From Diphasiastrum complanatum (taxonomy: Eukaryota > Streptophyta > Lycopodiopsida > Lycopodiales > Lycopodiaceae), in NCBI GenBank assembly GCA_029204225.1, contig CM055092.1:43553245-43617244 (forward strand): a stretch of DNA of 64,000 nucleotides. The letters run 5' to 3'. The first letter of the stretch is position 1, and each line of letters opens with the position of its first letter. Position numbers and translations under genes: made by a program. Below are positions 1 through 12,016 of the stretch, in pieces. The notes below the pieces were generated by a model. That model was not told where the DNA came from. It was given only the letters and a program-made list of their open reading frames with translations, and ran no database searches.

Positions 1-113
1 ATCTTTGTGTTTCTAGCTTTCTATTCATATGCTATCATGATTGTCTTGTACTTTTCTTGCCCTTAGCTTTACTTCCATTATAATTGTTATTTGCTTAGAT
101 TTGGCACATGAAA
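1..113 (+). mobile_element. 3' end of an LTR (non-coding LTR element family)
   Basis: The segment ends with GGCACATGAAA, five bases before a primer-binding site (TGGTATCAGAGC, 119-130). The same LTR end followed by the same type of primer site occurs on the minus strand at 57813-57828, so this is a second member of the family represented by the element at 48658-58375. Only the last 113 bases of this LTR lie in the window. Confidence 0.75.
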
Positions 114-118
114 TTTCT

Positions 119-130
119 TGGTATCAGAGC
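119..130 (+). other. primer-binding site (initiator tRNA-Met type)
   Basis: TGGTATCAGAGC matches the standard plant LTR retrotransposon primer site complementary to the 3' end of initiator Met tRNA. It follows the LTR end at 113 and opens a long T-rich leader. Confidence 0.8.
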
Positions 131-1090
131 ATAGATCCATGATTCATAATGATTCTATGTGGATTTCATTAAATTTGATAAATTTTTTTCTCTTGTAGCT
201 TTCTTTTTGCTAATTTTTAAGTTTGAAATTTTCAGGTTTGCTCAGACCAATTTTTGACATTCAATTTCGTTTTTCATTTCTTATTTGATTCTATACATTT
301 GTAGAGCTCATTTGCACTAGATTGCAAGGCATTTGGATAAGAGATGCAAAAGTTATTGCACTTTTTTCCAAAAGCTGTCAAAATAGGTGACTAGAATTTT
401 GCTTTCACTTGATTTCAATTTTTTAGATTTGATCTGAGTTTTTATTTCAAGTTTCTTTCCATAGGATATTAGAGCATTTTTTTTAGCTTTGATCTGATCC
501 ATATGGCAGGTCATTTGGATTAGTATCCAAAAAGTTATGGCAATTCTTGATTTCTAGCTCTAGTTTTGCTAGTTTTCTTTCTTCAAAATTTTCAGCCCTG
601 TTCTATTGTTAATTTGACTTATCAAATCACATTCAATCATTGATCTGATCATATAGGCTGACAAAGCTTGTTGTTAGCTTTTAACAGGTACTGAGTTTAT
701 ATGATTTGGATCAATATTGAGGAAGTTATGATCAAATTAGTGAATATGGGTCAGAATTGCCAGAATTTTAAAATTTTTTTATTAGATTTTTCCAAGTGAG
801 AGAGAAGCACTTCAAATCTTCAGATCTGAATTTTTATTTTCTTTGTAATTTTTTTTTTTTCACATTTTTTAGTTTGAAGTTTTATAAAAAAAAAAACAAA
901 ACCTAACCTAACCTAAACCAAACCAAACTTAACCTATCTAGAGCCCTAACCTAGCGTAAACCTACCCTAACCCTAAAACCCTAACCTAACCTAATTCACC
1001 CCTCAAATAGTCAGCCATTTCTCTCTAGTGTCCATTCCTTGCTAGTCGTGTGAGATAAGAGTTAGAAATCAGAGTTAATCTGATATAAAT
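131..1090 (+). mobile_element. T-rich non-coding leader of an LTR element
   Basis: No long reading frame is present. The stretch is T-rich and contains runs such as GAGAGAAGCACTTCAA followed by an A-run and a CCTAACC tract. The same order of landmarks appears on the minus strand downstream of the primer site at 57802-57813, so the two leaders are homologous. The right boundary near 1090 is approximate. Confidence 0.6.
901..995 (+). repeat. degenerate telomere-like CCTAA/CCCTAAA tract
   Basis: About 95 bases are made of CCTAACC, CCCTAAC and CCTAAAC units related to the plant telomere repeat CCCTAAA. A shorter tract of the same kind lies at the corresponding position of a second element (57201-57254, opposite strand). 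It is therefore better explained as part of the retroelement leader than as a chromosome-fusion scar. Confidence 0.75.
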
Positions 1091-1535
1091 TTTATGTAAG
1101 CTCTAAATGTGATACTGTAATTAGTGTACAATTAATTAGATTTGCTGTATTCAGTTGTGTTTGGGACATGACCCGTTAGGATATATTGATCGGGCATTGA
1201 TCCCGTAGACGGCTACTTGGGTTAGCTGGGTAGCCACACGTAGGAAGAAATTAGCCTGTACAGTGATTTTGAGTTCATTATGCTATACTCAGGGGCATGT
1301 CACGGGTTTGTCAGTATATGTGGCCATATTGGGCCTAACTCTAGTTTGGCAGGTGGTAGGCTAGTTTAGTGACACCTGTTGAGCCCATGCAGTTTGGGGC
1401 TTTGCTATATGTACAATGTTTCTTCATAATAGACTTAACTTTTGTTGTGCCATCTTTGAGAGCTTGTGAGGAGTGGCTATGGTGATTGTGTGATGTGATC
1501 TGCATACTGCACTAGATCCTAACAGAATTTCAACT
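1091..1535 (+). mobile_element. LTR-like segment ending at a second primer-binding site
   Basis: A second TGGTATCAGAGC lies at 1536-1547, preceded by CCTAACAGAATTTCAACT, as expected at the junction of an LTR and its internal region. The 445-base segment before it has no reading frame and no visible second copy in the window, so its left edge is a guess. Confidence 0.4.
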
Positions 1536-1547
1536 TGGTATCAGAGC
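1536..1547 (+). other. primer-binding site (initiator tRNA-Met type)
   Basis: TGGTATCAGAGC is followed by CGTCAGGG. It marks the start of the internal region that runs to about 4.69 kb. Confidence 0.6.
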
Positions 1548-4500
1548 GTCAGGGTGTTGCAGGTATGCACGATCCGGTGGAGCTATGGGATAGCGTCTTT
1601 CACCAGAAGAAATAACACTCAAAGAGTCTCGGGAGAGAGGACTCCATACGGGGGGGTATCGGCAGTCCAGATGGCAGGAGACAACAAAGTTCCTTCGATC
1701 GGAGCTTTGGGGAAGATTAAAACGATCGTCGTAGGTGGATTTCGGGGAGAATTCACAGAGAAATTGCTCAAAACGGTGTATTGCTTCGGAAAACGGCTGT
1801 GACAGAAAATTGTCCAGAATTTCTTCGGTAATCCGTCAATTACTGAGGGAAGTAGATCGAAAGGTGGAGCAGGGTAGTGGTTTTTCAGTAATGAGAGGAT
1901 TTTGACATCCATTTACAGTGGAAGGAGAAAGTTGCAATTCTGGAAATTGAAAGAAAGTGGCCTATTTTTTGGAAACGGAAAGGCACGGATCTTTCTCCGT
2001 ACTCAACAGATTTGAGCACTGTAAATTGCTATCTAGAACTATATGGGAAAGGCCAAGCAATTGCCAAGAGGGCAGGGTTAGCCATGGAGCAATCATAGAG
2101 CAATTATCCTTCTTCTAGTCATGGAAACTATGGTCAGCTAGGGTTTACAGACAATAAACCTTGGATTTCTCTCTGTATATGACATATTTTGGAGCTGTCA
2201 GTGGCCGTAGTAGGGCGTTTTTGTAGGGCAACCTAACAGCCAAGAGGCCATGGATGGCCGTGGGCTACAGAAGGAGCAATTTACTATGAAATGAAAGCTA
2301 GGGTTTCAGTATGCAAAAGCTTGGTTCTTTTGATGTAGGACACTATTCATGGAGCTGTAAAAGCATGCTTGAGGGCGCCCTAGCAATTCAAATCATCACG
2401 TAAATGGTCGTTGGTAGCCATGGAGCAAATTTAACACAAATATGTGGGGAACAAGGCAGCCGTGGAGAGGGTCTATCATAGCCAGTTTGGAGAGAGAGAG
2501 GCAAAGAAGGAGCTCGTGGGCGGACAGGTCGTGCGCGGTGAAATAGGCCAGGTCCATAGCGTGTTGGAGTGCGTAGCGACTGTTGAGGAAGCTTCAGCGC
2601 GCAGAAGATGGGAGAACTATCCGATCATAAAGATTGAGGATCAACGACAATGATAGCTTGCTTAGAGAGCAAGCTCCACCATTGGATTGAAAGACACCAT
2701 TGGATTTTAGGTGAAGGGCCCACGAAGATTTGAAAGCCATTTTTGAAGGCTTTTCATTAAAAAATCTCAAAAGAAAATGGGCTGAAGGGACCCGAAGTCC
2801 AGAAAATGGATTTCTTCATTAAAAATCTTCATAACGAAGAAACTATTCATTTTGCAAGGGCAATCTTTGGAGAGGCCTATTTTTGGCTAGAGGGCACTTT
2901 TTTTGGCCATCCTCGGGCCAAAATGACCCTTGAAACTGGCTGCTCAGAGCCAGCGGACAGAGCGACGTCACAGAGCAGGGAGAAACGTGTTTTGGGTGTT
3001 TTCATCACCATTCCATCGAGCGGAGTGCGGGTGACCTAGTGATGGGCTACAATCGCTATTTGGGTACCGTAGGGCCAAATTCAAAGCAATTTTTGGCTGG
3101 TGAAACCTGCTACAGGGCGGTACAATGAGGCATTATCACTTCTAAATCATTATTACTTACTCCTGACAGGGTAACAGGGTGTTTGAAAGTGGTAAATGCG
3201 GTATGGGGGTGAATGGTAGCGGAATCGTGTGGAGAAAGCTAGTGCAGTTTGGCGTCACGACTACTCATCATTGGCGGCAATTTTAAGAGGGCAAGCAATC
3301 ACAGGTGAGAGGTAGGCATGGTATGCCATTTACAGGTGAAAAATTCTTGTGATCAGGTTCAACTTTTGGGGTTCGAACCAACCAACGTCAAGTGGCATTT
3401 TGGAGGAACGCTCTCACAGGTATGATCGACAGTGGCATTGTCGAGTCAGGTGATAGCTGCATTGACACACGCATCTGTAGCTTGGAAATTTCTCGTTCGG
3501 AAGGAAATATGGGCTAGCTTGGAGGTACACACATTTTGGCGGTCACAGGTGATGGAAGTGTGAGGTGGTGCCAGTTGAAAGCCATAGGGCAAGATAATGG
3601 ACTTGCATTGGACGAGTTGTGTGTGGGACATGCAGAGGATGAAGAATGGGTCAATAATCACACTTTGGATGCTCTTGACGAGTGGTGAGTGTGATGATTT
3701 TGCGGTTTTGCAGTCGGTCCATTGTAGCTGTGGAGCAGTGTATCAGGTTGGTCATTGAGGAGATACACTTCAACTGCCAGTTTGGATAAGTCAAGTCAAT
3801 TTGCCATATTAGGATTGCATCAGGGATGCAGATTCCAGTGATGGCAAGGTGCAGATCATTTAGTTTGGGCCATGGAAGATCTCACAGGTTCACTTGGAGG
3901 GATATTGGCATGCACAGTCATGTGAGGGACTTGATGGTGGCTAAAAATCTCAGTGTATTCTCAGAGAGTGGTTTGGAACCATTCACAGGAGCAGCGAGGA
4001 GCTAGCTTGGGGGAATATAGGTGGGCACTACAAGGTAGATGCTCAGATCTTTGTGATCAGGGATGACATCATGGACATGACTTAGAGGTGGGATTCATGA
4101 TGGAATCAGGAAGCTGCAAACGCAAATGGGCAAAGCGTGAAGCTTTGAGAGCTAGCTCTAGGTTGGAGAGCTGATGGAGATCGCACGAGGTGTGATCGGA
4201 GGGCAAACACCGTGGTGAGTGTTTTGCTAGCGATCTACTGCAGGGGATACTAATGGCGAGGACTTTATGGTTGCTCATTTGGGAGTACAGGTTGGCATTA
4301 CAGCAGGGGGCCAATTTTGGACATTGGCATCGATGGGGAGACATCTACCATCACAGGCGTGGATAAGCTATCTATAGCTTTCATGCAGTTGGCTGTATTT
4401 GCAGGAGTTTAGGCTTGGCACATGTGTTGGAATTTCCATGATGCAGATTCTCAGGTGGTGAGATCACGGGGAAGCCTAGAGGGAGTCACTTAGAACCATA

Positions 4501-4690
4501 TACCTCAGTACGATAAGGGAGAAAGCAGTCTCGGGATCCCATGAGCGGCAACTCGATATGCTTGCGTTGGCATGGTGTCGGGTGGCACATAGCCAGGGAG
4601 AGCGAGCAGATGCTAGGAGCCAGGTTCCTAATTTGGACCTTAATATTTGAAATTTTCTCCAATTCAATAAAAGGGAGCTCACTTTTGCTT
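1548..4690 (+). mobile_element. non-coding internal region, probable large retrotransposon derivative
   Basis: This region is richer in G than its flanks and has no frame longer than about 90 codons. I recognise no Gag, protease, integrase or reverse transcriptase motif in any frame. It follows a primer site and is followed by another LTR, which suits a LARD-type element. A decayed unrelated sequence is an alternative. Confidence 0.35.
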
Positions 4691-4699
4691 ATTATAAAT

Positions 4700-5061
4700 A
4701 GCCAATAAGACTACTCATTAGTTAGTCATGAGCTTTTTGTAGGGGAGTTCCATATTTATGTTGGGGATCTTTGTTGGAGATCTACTTGAGCTATCAACAA
4801 CCATTGATTTCTTAGTCTTCTTTGTTGGAAAATGCTTGTAAATGATTATATTATCGCTTTTATGAACAAAGCTTGCTATCTTTCATGTTGAATTTGTCGA
4901 TACGTTCTTAACCTCACAAACGCTAGTTAACTCCATAACTAAGGATCTACAGAATCAATTGCATCGATCCTCGCCATATCCAAGTGTGGATCAAGTAGAG
5001 ATCATCATCGATCAATTGGGTTCAAATCTGATACATGTAGACTACGTATGCATTGAGGACA
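4700..5061 (+). mobile_element. Copia 5' LTR, 3' part
   Basis: The segment ends in GAGGACA immediately before TGGTATCAGAGC (5062-5073) and is followed 130 bases later by a Copia gag start at 5201. It has no reading frame. The left edge is not resolved because no partner LTR is in the window. Confidence 0.5.
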
Positions 5062-5200
5062 TGGTATCAGAGCTAGGTTATCTAATTCCTACATATAGTA
5101 TCAGAACATTTCTCATTATGATATAAAGTAAGCACTTGCAAATTGTCTATAAGTCATCCAATTCAATATACTATCTGCTTATATCTGTCTCGAATTTCCT

Positions 5201-5960
5201 CATGGATCTTCAATCAAAGTCTGGTTTGATTGTAGACAAGCTCGCCATTTGTGGAAATTCAAGATGAAAGTGGTGTTAATGGCCAAAGAACTTTGGAAAA
5301 TAGTCATAGGTATTGAACTAGTTCCCAACGTTAATGAGCAAGCCATTTCTAAACGGAAGCTTAGGGATAGTAAGGCTTTTGCCTTAATCATCTTGAATCT
5401 ATCAAACACACAAATTGGCCATATCAGATAAGCTCAATCCTCTAAGAAAGCTTGGGACATACTCAGCACACTATAGGAAGTGAGGGATGTTACTTCAAGG
5501 CTACATCTAAGGAGAAATTTTTTTTCTCAGAATGTTAGAAGGTGATTCTATTCAGAATCACATTATTAATTTAAGACTCTAATAAAGTAGATGGCAGTCA
5601 TAGGTTTAATCATCGAAAATTCTGATGTTGTAAGGATCTTATTGTCTAGCTAGTCATCCTCTTATGAAAGCTAGGTGATGGTTATTTTGACCCACTCAAA
5701 ATTCACTTTGTGCAAAGTCATTACTATGTTATTGCGGGAGGATACTCGAAGGGATGACGCCTCCATTGAAGAATCTCATGCTCTATTCTCCTAGGGAGGT
5801 TCGAAGAAGCGACGAAAGAAGAAGAAGGTAGTCAAGCAATTAGACACTAATCAGAAGCAGTCATACAAGCCAAACCCAAAATCAACAACCTATTCATCAC
5901 AAGAAAAAGATGTTCTGCAAACACTTCAAAAGGATCGGCACCAAGTCATTAGAAAAACTA
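5201..5960 (+). pseudogene. Copia gag remnant
   Basis: Translation from the ATG at 5201 gives a Copia Gag start (MDLQSKSGL) and then HLWKFKMKVVLMAKELW, the conserved Gag N-terminal core. It continues past TAG and TAA stops through KAWDILSTL and VRDVTSRLHLRR to a corrupted zinc knuckle (FCKHFKRIG) near 5920. The same Gag type recurs at 17380, 22870-23365 (minus) and 27325. Protease, integrase and reverse transcriptase are absent. Several stops and at least two frameshifts make it non-functional. Confidence 0.8.
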
Positions 5961-6339
5961 ACGCTAGTTAAACTATTCGGGTAGATATTTAACATACGAG
6001 CAAAACATATTGTCCAATGAAATATTTATTTCTGCTCGACAAGAGTTTTTGAAATAATAAAAAATAACCTGAAAACTTGAACACTTTTTTCTGTCCGGTG
6101 AGCACTATTACAGTGTTGTACACATGTTATAAGATTATTGGTCCATTAGGAGGCTTAAAGCATGTGAAGTCAACAAAAGCATCTTTACAAAGGGCCCATT
6201 TTGAATCCAAACTTCTCCTAATGAATACTCTCAAACATCCTATGATAGACAATTACATGCATTTATTCTAAACCCTAAACCCTTCAAATGGAAAAAACAA
6301 GCACATTCAAAAAAATGAGAAAGTTGGTGGCTGCAAACT

Positions 6340-6447
6340 AAAATTGTAAGTAACTTAGCTCCCATCTATCCGGTAGCATTGGAATAAACCCCTAAAATTG
6401 TAAGTAACTTAGCTCCCATCGATCCGGTAGCATTGGAATAAACCCCA
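6340..6447. repeat. 54-base tandem duplication
   Basis: Two adjacent copies of a 54-base unit beginning AAAATTGTAAGTAACTTAGC differ at one visible base (CATCTATCC against CATCGATCC). This is a recent local duplication with no coding content. Confidence 0.9.
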
Positions 6448-7160
6448 TCATTTATCTAGCGTCTTACTTCTTATGAACCAAAGTTTTAGGAACAAAGACC
6501 TACAATCCTAAAAAAAATCCTACATCTAAAAATGCAAAAAGAGAGGAAAACTCAAGCCTGGACAATTGACTATGGGTTACTAAATCTGGGTCCCAGTTTA
6601 TCTGGCTTCAACTTACTGTTAACATCAGGAAAAAAACCTAATGTCCATTGCACAAAGTGTATCTCAACCAAAAAAAATGTTCTTATGCATTCTACCTGGT
6701 TGCTTTCTTATAGCAGTATCATTTAGCAGCAGAATTAGCACTGTGTGATCTTAGAAAGCTTCACAGGTTAACCCCCCTTCTTACATAAAGTATTGCAATG
6801 TGTCATTGTTTTTCATACTGAATGTTTGCAGCTTACCTTTATATATATCCTAGAACACTAGCCTCATCTGAAGATGTCGAGAAAAAATAACATCCCCATA
6901 TGTCCCCTTAAGGACACATGGGGTTTCCTACAGCAGTTAAAGTGAATGAAGTATATGAAGAATGTGCTCCAACAGTTTTGGATTGTTATTTGCAGTATAA
7001 TTAAGTATTCAAGAAAAAGTGGAGTCTGAAGTTCTACTCTTCCCATCACACTAGATGTAGTTTGATGATGCCTTTAGACATTGCTTTGCCTTGCACTCTC
7101 CTATGCATTGTAACCATTATTCTATATGATACTCAAAGTAGCCTGACAGGACAAAAAATC

Positions 7161-7162
<2 letters not shown>

Positions 7163-7213
<51 letters not shown>
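7163..7213. repeat. (GA)n microsatellite
   Basis: About 25 uninterrupted GA units. The Arg-Glu or Ser-Leu reading frames across it are artefacts of the repeat. Confidence 0.95.
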
Positions 7214-7215
<2 letters not shown>

Positions 7216-7560
7216 TAAACACTTCAATCCAGTATAAAAAAATGACAGTCGCAGATAAACGGTGTACATCTAAGCAGAGCTTGTCAACACCTGCACGTTT
7301 TTCTGTAACTAGAACATATGTCTTAAGTGTTAAGCTTGGCACTGGGACATCCAGTTTATTCACATCTGCCAAAATGGTTGGTTGCAGTAAATGTGTCTTG
7401 CACTGGTGCATAAGCAAATCAATACCCAGCACACAAAAACCGTATCCAACACAAAATAATATTCCTGTGTAAAGAATTATCCTGTGTATTACAAAATCAA
7501 CCTTAGGGCCTTCCAAGCGATTATAAACTAAGCTTGAAAGCCTCAGACTAGGCGCGAACA

Positions 7561-8018
7561 TTATACTTCACTGGAAAGCGTTAGGCTCAAGCACAAAATA
7601 TTAGCACCTTCTCAGGAAGGGCCAACGAACTATGTCCAACATATGATCAATTCGTAGAATGTCAAGATGCCGACTTAGGCATTCAGCTAAAATCAGCATA
7701 TAATTTTCCATACGAGTGAGCATCACACTTTCCATGATCACGTTTCCAGGATCGTTCAGGGATGAACTGCTAAATAGATTGCTGTGATACTTGCAAATAT
7801 AAGCCTCCAATTTTCCATTCTGACTAGTTTATAGTTTCACTGATTGTAGTTCTTAGGATAAAGTGGTGAATAAAGCTCAAATTGTGAACCTTTTGTCCAA
7901 AAATAATGGTCAATGGCAGCACCTTACATAAAGAATTTGAGAAACAAGAATGTATGAGTATCATCTATCTTATTGGTAGTACTCCATGGCACTGCTCACC
8001 TTAGGAGTGAAAAATTCC
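7561..8018 (-). other. 3' flank and probable 3' UTR of the CSLC gene
   Basis: This is the region immediately downstream of the CSLC stop codon on the minus strand. No other gene is visible. A reverse-complement AATAAA occurs further out at 7355-7360. The true transcript end cannot be set from sequence alone. Confidence 0.4.
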
Positions 8019-8648
8019 TCATTTGACTTGCTCACCAATGACATCGAGAGCTATTACCAAAAATGAAAGCCCTTGGAAAAGCAAAAAATAAAAATGTACC
8101 CCTTGGGCTGAGAGCAAACTTCTTGCTGCTGCTACCAGGAGGAGGCATGCTAAAGTGAGCTCTTTTCTGTACAGTCGATTCGAGTTCTTCTTCACTGGCT
8201 TTGGGGACAATTCTTGCAACTTTGAAAGCTGCTCAAAACCTGATTCGGTTCCCTGCAAAAGCTTTTGCTCCGGTTTGACTCCTTTCTCAACAACTGCTGG
8301 TAGATCAGTTTCTAAGGCTCTACCTGTTTTCTTTGTAACTATCCATTCATAAGAACTGCCCAGTTGGAAAAGTCCAGAAATCATGGCATTAAATTTGGTA
8401 ACGGACATTGTGTTTTCAAAGAGTAGGTACGGAACAAGGAAGGGAAAAGATTTTGGGGCTGGCAGCACATTCAAGAAGGACATTGTAGCAGGAACATAGC
8501 AGATGACCCATACAGGCAAATGAGATTCTGGCACAAACATGGTCATCGGAAGGATGATGCAGAAAAGGGTGAAAGAATAAAATGGTAATACGAGCTTCCT
8601 GAGCAGGAAGAAGAGAAAAATAAGATTTGACTTCTTCCACCAAGAGAT
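8019..8648 (-). CDS. CSLC: CSLC exon 5 (residues 477-685 and stop)
   Basis: 209 codons plus stop, beginning [18 protein letters not shown]. It holds the C-terminal membrane helices, the conserved [13 protein letters not shown] and QLGSSYEW blocks, a variable charged linker, and a final hydrophobic pair ending GEQVK. The acceptor is GTGCAG|ATCTCT. Confidence 0.93.
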   Translation of the reverse strand: MSWWKKSNLIFLFFLLRKLVLPFYSFTLFCIILPMTMFVPESHLPVWVICYVPATMSFLNVLPAPKSFPFLVPYLLFENTMSVTKFNAMISGLFQLGSSYEWIVTKKTGRALETDLPAVVEKGVKPEQKLLQGTESGFEQLSKLQELSPKPVKKNSNRLYRKELTLACLLLVAAARSLLSAQGVHFYFLLFQGLSFLVIALDVIGEQVK

Positions 8649-11600
8649 CTGCACAAATCAGCCAGCATGTGAAGAAATAAATAGTCAAAGAAAAGTGAAA
8701 TAGTAGGTTACAATTCTCTTCAGAGTGAATTTTAATTCTATCTAGAATTGAGACTCCAAGGAATTGTAGCAGGACTTGCATAGAACAATTGTAGGTTAAC
8801 CCACTAACAGACTCCCTTTATTAATGAATATACTGTATCCAAAAAATTTCAGCTCAACTTCACATGATTATTCCAATAAAGATGAGATTTCACAAACCTT
8901 TGCCCATATAATATCAAGGAAACACAGACGGAAAAGTTGCATTGGTCCAGAATGCCAACGGTGTTGCTGCTTACGGTATGCTTCATATGATTCTGGCAGC
9001 TCGCAGAGGCACTGCAGGACAAGCATTAATACCAGTTTAATACAATTTTAAGAACTGGTAGTATCACAATTGAAACATTACTGCTGTTTCTTTCAGACCT
9101 CAATCAACCAGATGAATTGTTAAGAACAAAGGTGGTCAGGCTTTTTGTATGATAACTGGAAGCAACTGTTGTGACCGTAAAGTTTGTAAACAGAAATTAA
9201 AACCGTCACAGAACTGCTGGGATTCGGAAATAGGCCCAAGCGGGCTATATTTAGCAACAAAGTAAGTCAAATCTTCATCACAAGCACAGAAGAAATGATA
9301 AACTTTAAATGCTGTGAGGTAGAACTGAAGGTGGTATAGTCTAAGAGGTTGATGTACTTTAACATCATTCAAGAATCTAAACTTCCAGCCAAGTAGATGT
9401 GCACGGACGGCAATATCCATGTCCTCAACTGTGGTTCTTTCTAACCATCCACCAGACTCTTCCAGTGCTTTGATCTTCCAGACTCCAGCTGTTCCATTGA
9501 AGCCGAAAAAATTCAAAAACACACCATTAACTTGCTGCTCAACCTCAAAATGGAAAGACAGGTTTATGTTTTGGAGTCTCGTCAACAAATTTTCATCCTT
9601 GTTCACAAAACTCCAACGAGCCTGCACTAAAGCCAGCTCTGGATCTTCCTGCAGATTACAGCATCTGGTATGAGTGCAACATAATAAAGAACATCCTGCA
9701 AAGAAGATGTCATCACTGCTATTTCATATAAGCTCTCAGAAGTAAAACCTGAAACACTTATTTTCTGGAACTTTTTGCAATTCTCCTTAAAAGAGAGAAT
9801 CAATAAGATCAGAATCAGACATATAAACACCCCAAAAACCAAAGTGGTTAAAAAGAATAACCATGAAATGGGGAACAGTTCGCTTCAAGAAGTCAGGCTT
9901 TGGCTGAAAGTCAGCGTCAAAGATAACCACAAATTCGTAATCCTTCACATATTCACAGCTCATAGCTGATTTAAGGTTTCCTGCTTTGTAGCCTGTGCGA
10001 ACCTCCCGATGCCTGTATAGGATATTGACGCCCTTTTGATGCCATTTCTCCACTTCTGCTCTAATCAAATTCTGAGTATCTACATCATCTGAATCATCTA
10101 GAACCTGCACCAGCATGCGGTGCTTGGGCCAATCTAACTGCGAAATTGCTGATATAGACTGTTCATAAACCTGCATAAATCTCTTTCATCAGTTTCTCTC
10201 ACAAAGACAAACTTTTCTGCACCAAGCAGAACACACGGTCATACTGGCCTAACAGTCTTGTCAAAATTTCTGCTTCTGGAGCATTTAGTCAGAAACCAAA
10301 AAAGGATAGGTCTGGCATCAGTCTCTGCTTCTACAATGCACGTTACAGATTTTCCAACCCGCATTATTAAGGGTAAATAACGATAATATTTGCATGCAGC
10401 TCTTTCATCAGTTTCTGCTCATATCATGCATACTAGACTCTAGTACTTGCAGGAATATAAGGTACGAGGAAGGAAAATTACAAGTATTTGTATGAAGATC
10501 TTGCAAAAAAGCATGAACTTGAACGAAATGTGGGATGCAGGCAACCACCAATACACACACATGCACACGCACACATCTCTCTCTCTCTCTGTCTCTCTGC
10601 TGAATTCGGGATGCATTCAGGCATAAGGCTCAGGCTATGACTTGGTCAGAACATCCTATTACAAAATGCAGATCCATCACTACGTAAGCAACAGAAAATC
10701 TTGCTCAAACTATAACATAGTTGGCAGTTAGAGTGCAACTGCATATTAATGTTTCATCAGACTAGCTCACGAACAGTAAAACATAGATTCAGGCACAACT
10801 TACTATCGTATGACTTTGGTGATCCAAAGCCAGTTGAAAGTAAAAATGCAGGAGATATAACTTCCTGATAACGGTTATGCACTATACAAGAAACTTTTTT
10901 GCCGTTGAATGAAGTTAGGAACCAAAGAAGAAAGCTTTTAAGAGTAAGAGTTACATTAGGAGAACCAATCCGCGGGGATCTCAAACAGTTAGCACATTAA
11001 AAAACTCGAGATATTCAATGATCAAGACATGAATGGCTGGAGCAAGTCGTAAAATGAGCATGCGAATCAAAAAAACAATTCTCAATGATTTGAAAGATGC
11101 TTTAGCTCCAAAGATCTATCACATAAACGACACAATATTGGAGAGTACTGGATTACTTTCGTATATTTTCTAACTTCATGTCATGCGCATCACCGGTTAT
11201 CCTGATAAGATAATTGACGGATCAGATCCTTAACAAGGAAGACCATAAAGCTTCACGAAAAATCTATGTAGGTCATTTTTATGCTGTTCTAGAGATACTC
11301 ACCTCTTTTTCGTTACACATGGGAATTTGAATGAGCACCATAGGGTATCCATCACCAGGCTGTTCCACATCGCCTGACTCAAGCAATGCCGGATTTGCCT
11401 GCGGGCTAATCCTCTTGTATTTGATCCAAAGACAGCCAATAGAGAGAACGATTCTATCAGCACTCTGTATGAGGAAAAGGACAATGCATAGATTAGCCAG
11501 AAATTGGAGAGGAGGCGCAATGTAGTTGGCTCTGACGTACACCCATCCCAAGTATGTGCTATGCAGCAGATTCTGTAGTGAGAATGATGAGGGCATTGGG

Positions 11601-12016
11601 AGATGAGGCCGAGTGAAATGCCAGCCCATGAAGTAAGCAGCAACTTCTACTGCTAACAGAAAAAGTGCACAAATCAGAAAGCCTCTCATGATCCTGTGCA
11701 GCTTTCCTTTGTGAGCTTTCTCAGAGATTGCATCGACTCCTTTTTGGAAGATCAAGCGGTTTTTGAATGCCGAAAAACATGTCCATAATCCATGAGCCAA
11801 CCAGGCAACGCAACCTGCAGCACGATGCGCTTTCAATAACCAAACCCAAGTGAGTTGCTTCGCATTCTTGCCTCTGTCCTTCTCTGCCCCAAACGCCTTC
11901 TGAGGACTCTTCAGTTCCAGCACAGACCAATCCGGATTTTCCATTTTAACTACGACAGCGGTACCCTGATGAGTTTCCTTTGTCCAGATATCAGCGAAAT
12001 CAAAGCTTGGCGGCAT
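8019..12016 (-). CDS. CSLC: cellulose synthase-like C protein (probable xyloglucan glucan synthase), five exons
   Basis: This family 2 glycosyltransferase is predicted to sit in the Golgi membrane; in the family, CSLC proteins make the beta-1,4-glucan backbone of xyloglucan. Five exons join in phase 0 with GT-AG introns: 12016-11303, 10170-9862, 9648-9358, 9011-8898 and 8648-8019. They encode 685 residues, a normal CSLC length. The catalytic set is complete: DDSDD at residues 263-267, DAD at 323-325, the third Asp in VEDMD at 417, and QQHRW at 453-457. Hydrophobic segments lie in exon 1 before the catalytic domain and in exon 5 after it, as expected for a CSLC channel. The C-terminus ends GEQVK, typical of the family. 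The start was chosen because [11 protein letters not shown] matches CSLC N-termini and no upstream in-frame Met is needed. Introns are 1132, 213, 346 and 249 bases. No frameshift or premature stop was seen. This is the only clearly functional host gene in the window. Confidence 0.95.
8898..9011 (-). CDS. CSLC: CSLC exon 4 (residues 439-476)
   Basis: A short exon of 38 codons, [14 protein letters not shown] then [13 protein letters not shown], carrying the QxxRW motif that binds the growing glucan. The acceptor is CTGCAG|TGCCTC and the donor AAG|GTTTGT. It is easily missed because it has no Met-initiated frame of its own. Confidence 0.92.
9358..9648 (-). CDS. CSLC: CSLC exon 3 (residues 342-438)
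   Basis: 97 codons beginning [20 protein letters not shown], through [11 protein letters not shown] and the TTVEDMD catalytic Asp to FLNDVK. The acceptor is CTGCAG|GAAGAT and the donor AAA|GTACAT. The reading frame continues into the intron ([10 protein letters not shown]), which does not match the family. Confidence 0.92.
9862..10170 (-). CDS. CSLC: CSLC exon 2 (residues 239-341)
   Basis: 103 codons beginning [15 protein letters not shown], with DDSDD for UDP binding, the [13 protein letters not shown] block and the FDADF metal-binding motif. The acceptor is TGCAG|GTTTAT and the donor ATG|GTTATT. Confidence 0.93.
11303..12016 (-). CDS. CSLC: CSLC exon 1 (residues 1-238)
   Basis: This exon contains the start codon, the N-terminal cytosolic part, two hydrophobic stretches (around [18 protein letters not shown] and [14 protein letters not shown]) and the conserved [14 protein letters not shown] lead-in to the catalytic domain. 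The donor is GAG|GTGAGT at 11303/11302. Confidence 0.93.

Larger units (their letters stand above)
5961..7560. other. intergenic region without a recognisable gene
   Basis: Short open frames (6077-6271, 6532-6726, 7062-7472) show no domain or codon pattern I recognise, and the last owes its length to a GA microsatellite. A 54-base tandem duplication lies at 6340-6447. Nothing else stands out. Confidence 0.6.

Noticed and set aside
901-995. Interstitial telomere as a scar of chromosome fusion
   Set aside because: A matching tract sits at the same place in a second retroelement of the same family, so it is explained as element sequence.
7062-7561. Overlapping frames of 136 and 142 codons on both strands
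   Set aside because: They are stretched by the (GA)n microsatellite, give Arg-Glu or Ser-Leu runs, and show no domain outside it.
8155-8781. Open frames overlapping CSLC exon 5 on the other strand or frame
   Set aside because: They are shadows of the real exon, which alone matches the CSLC family.
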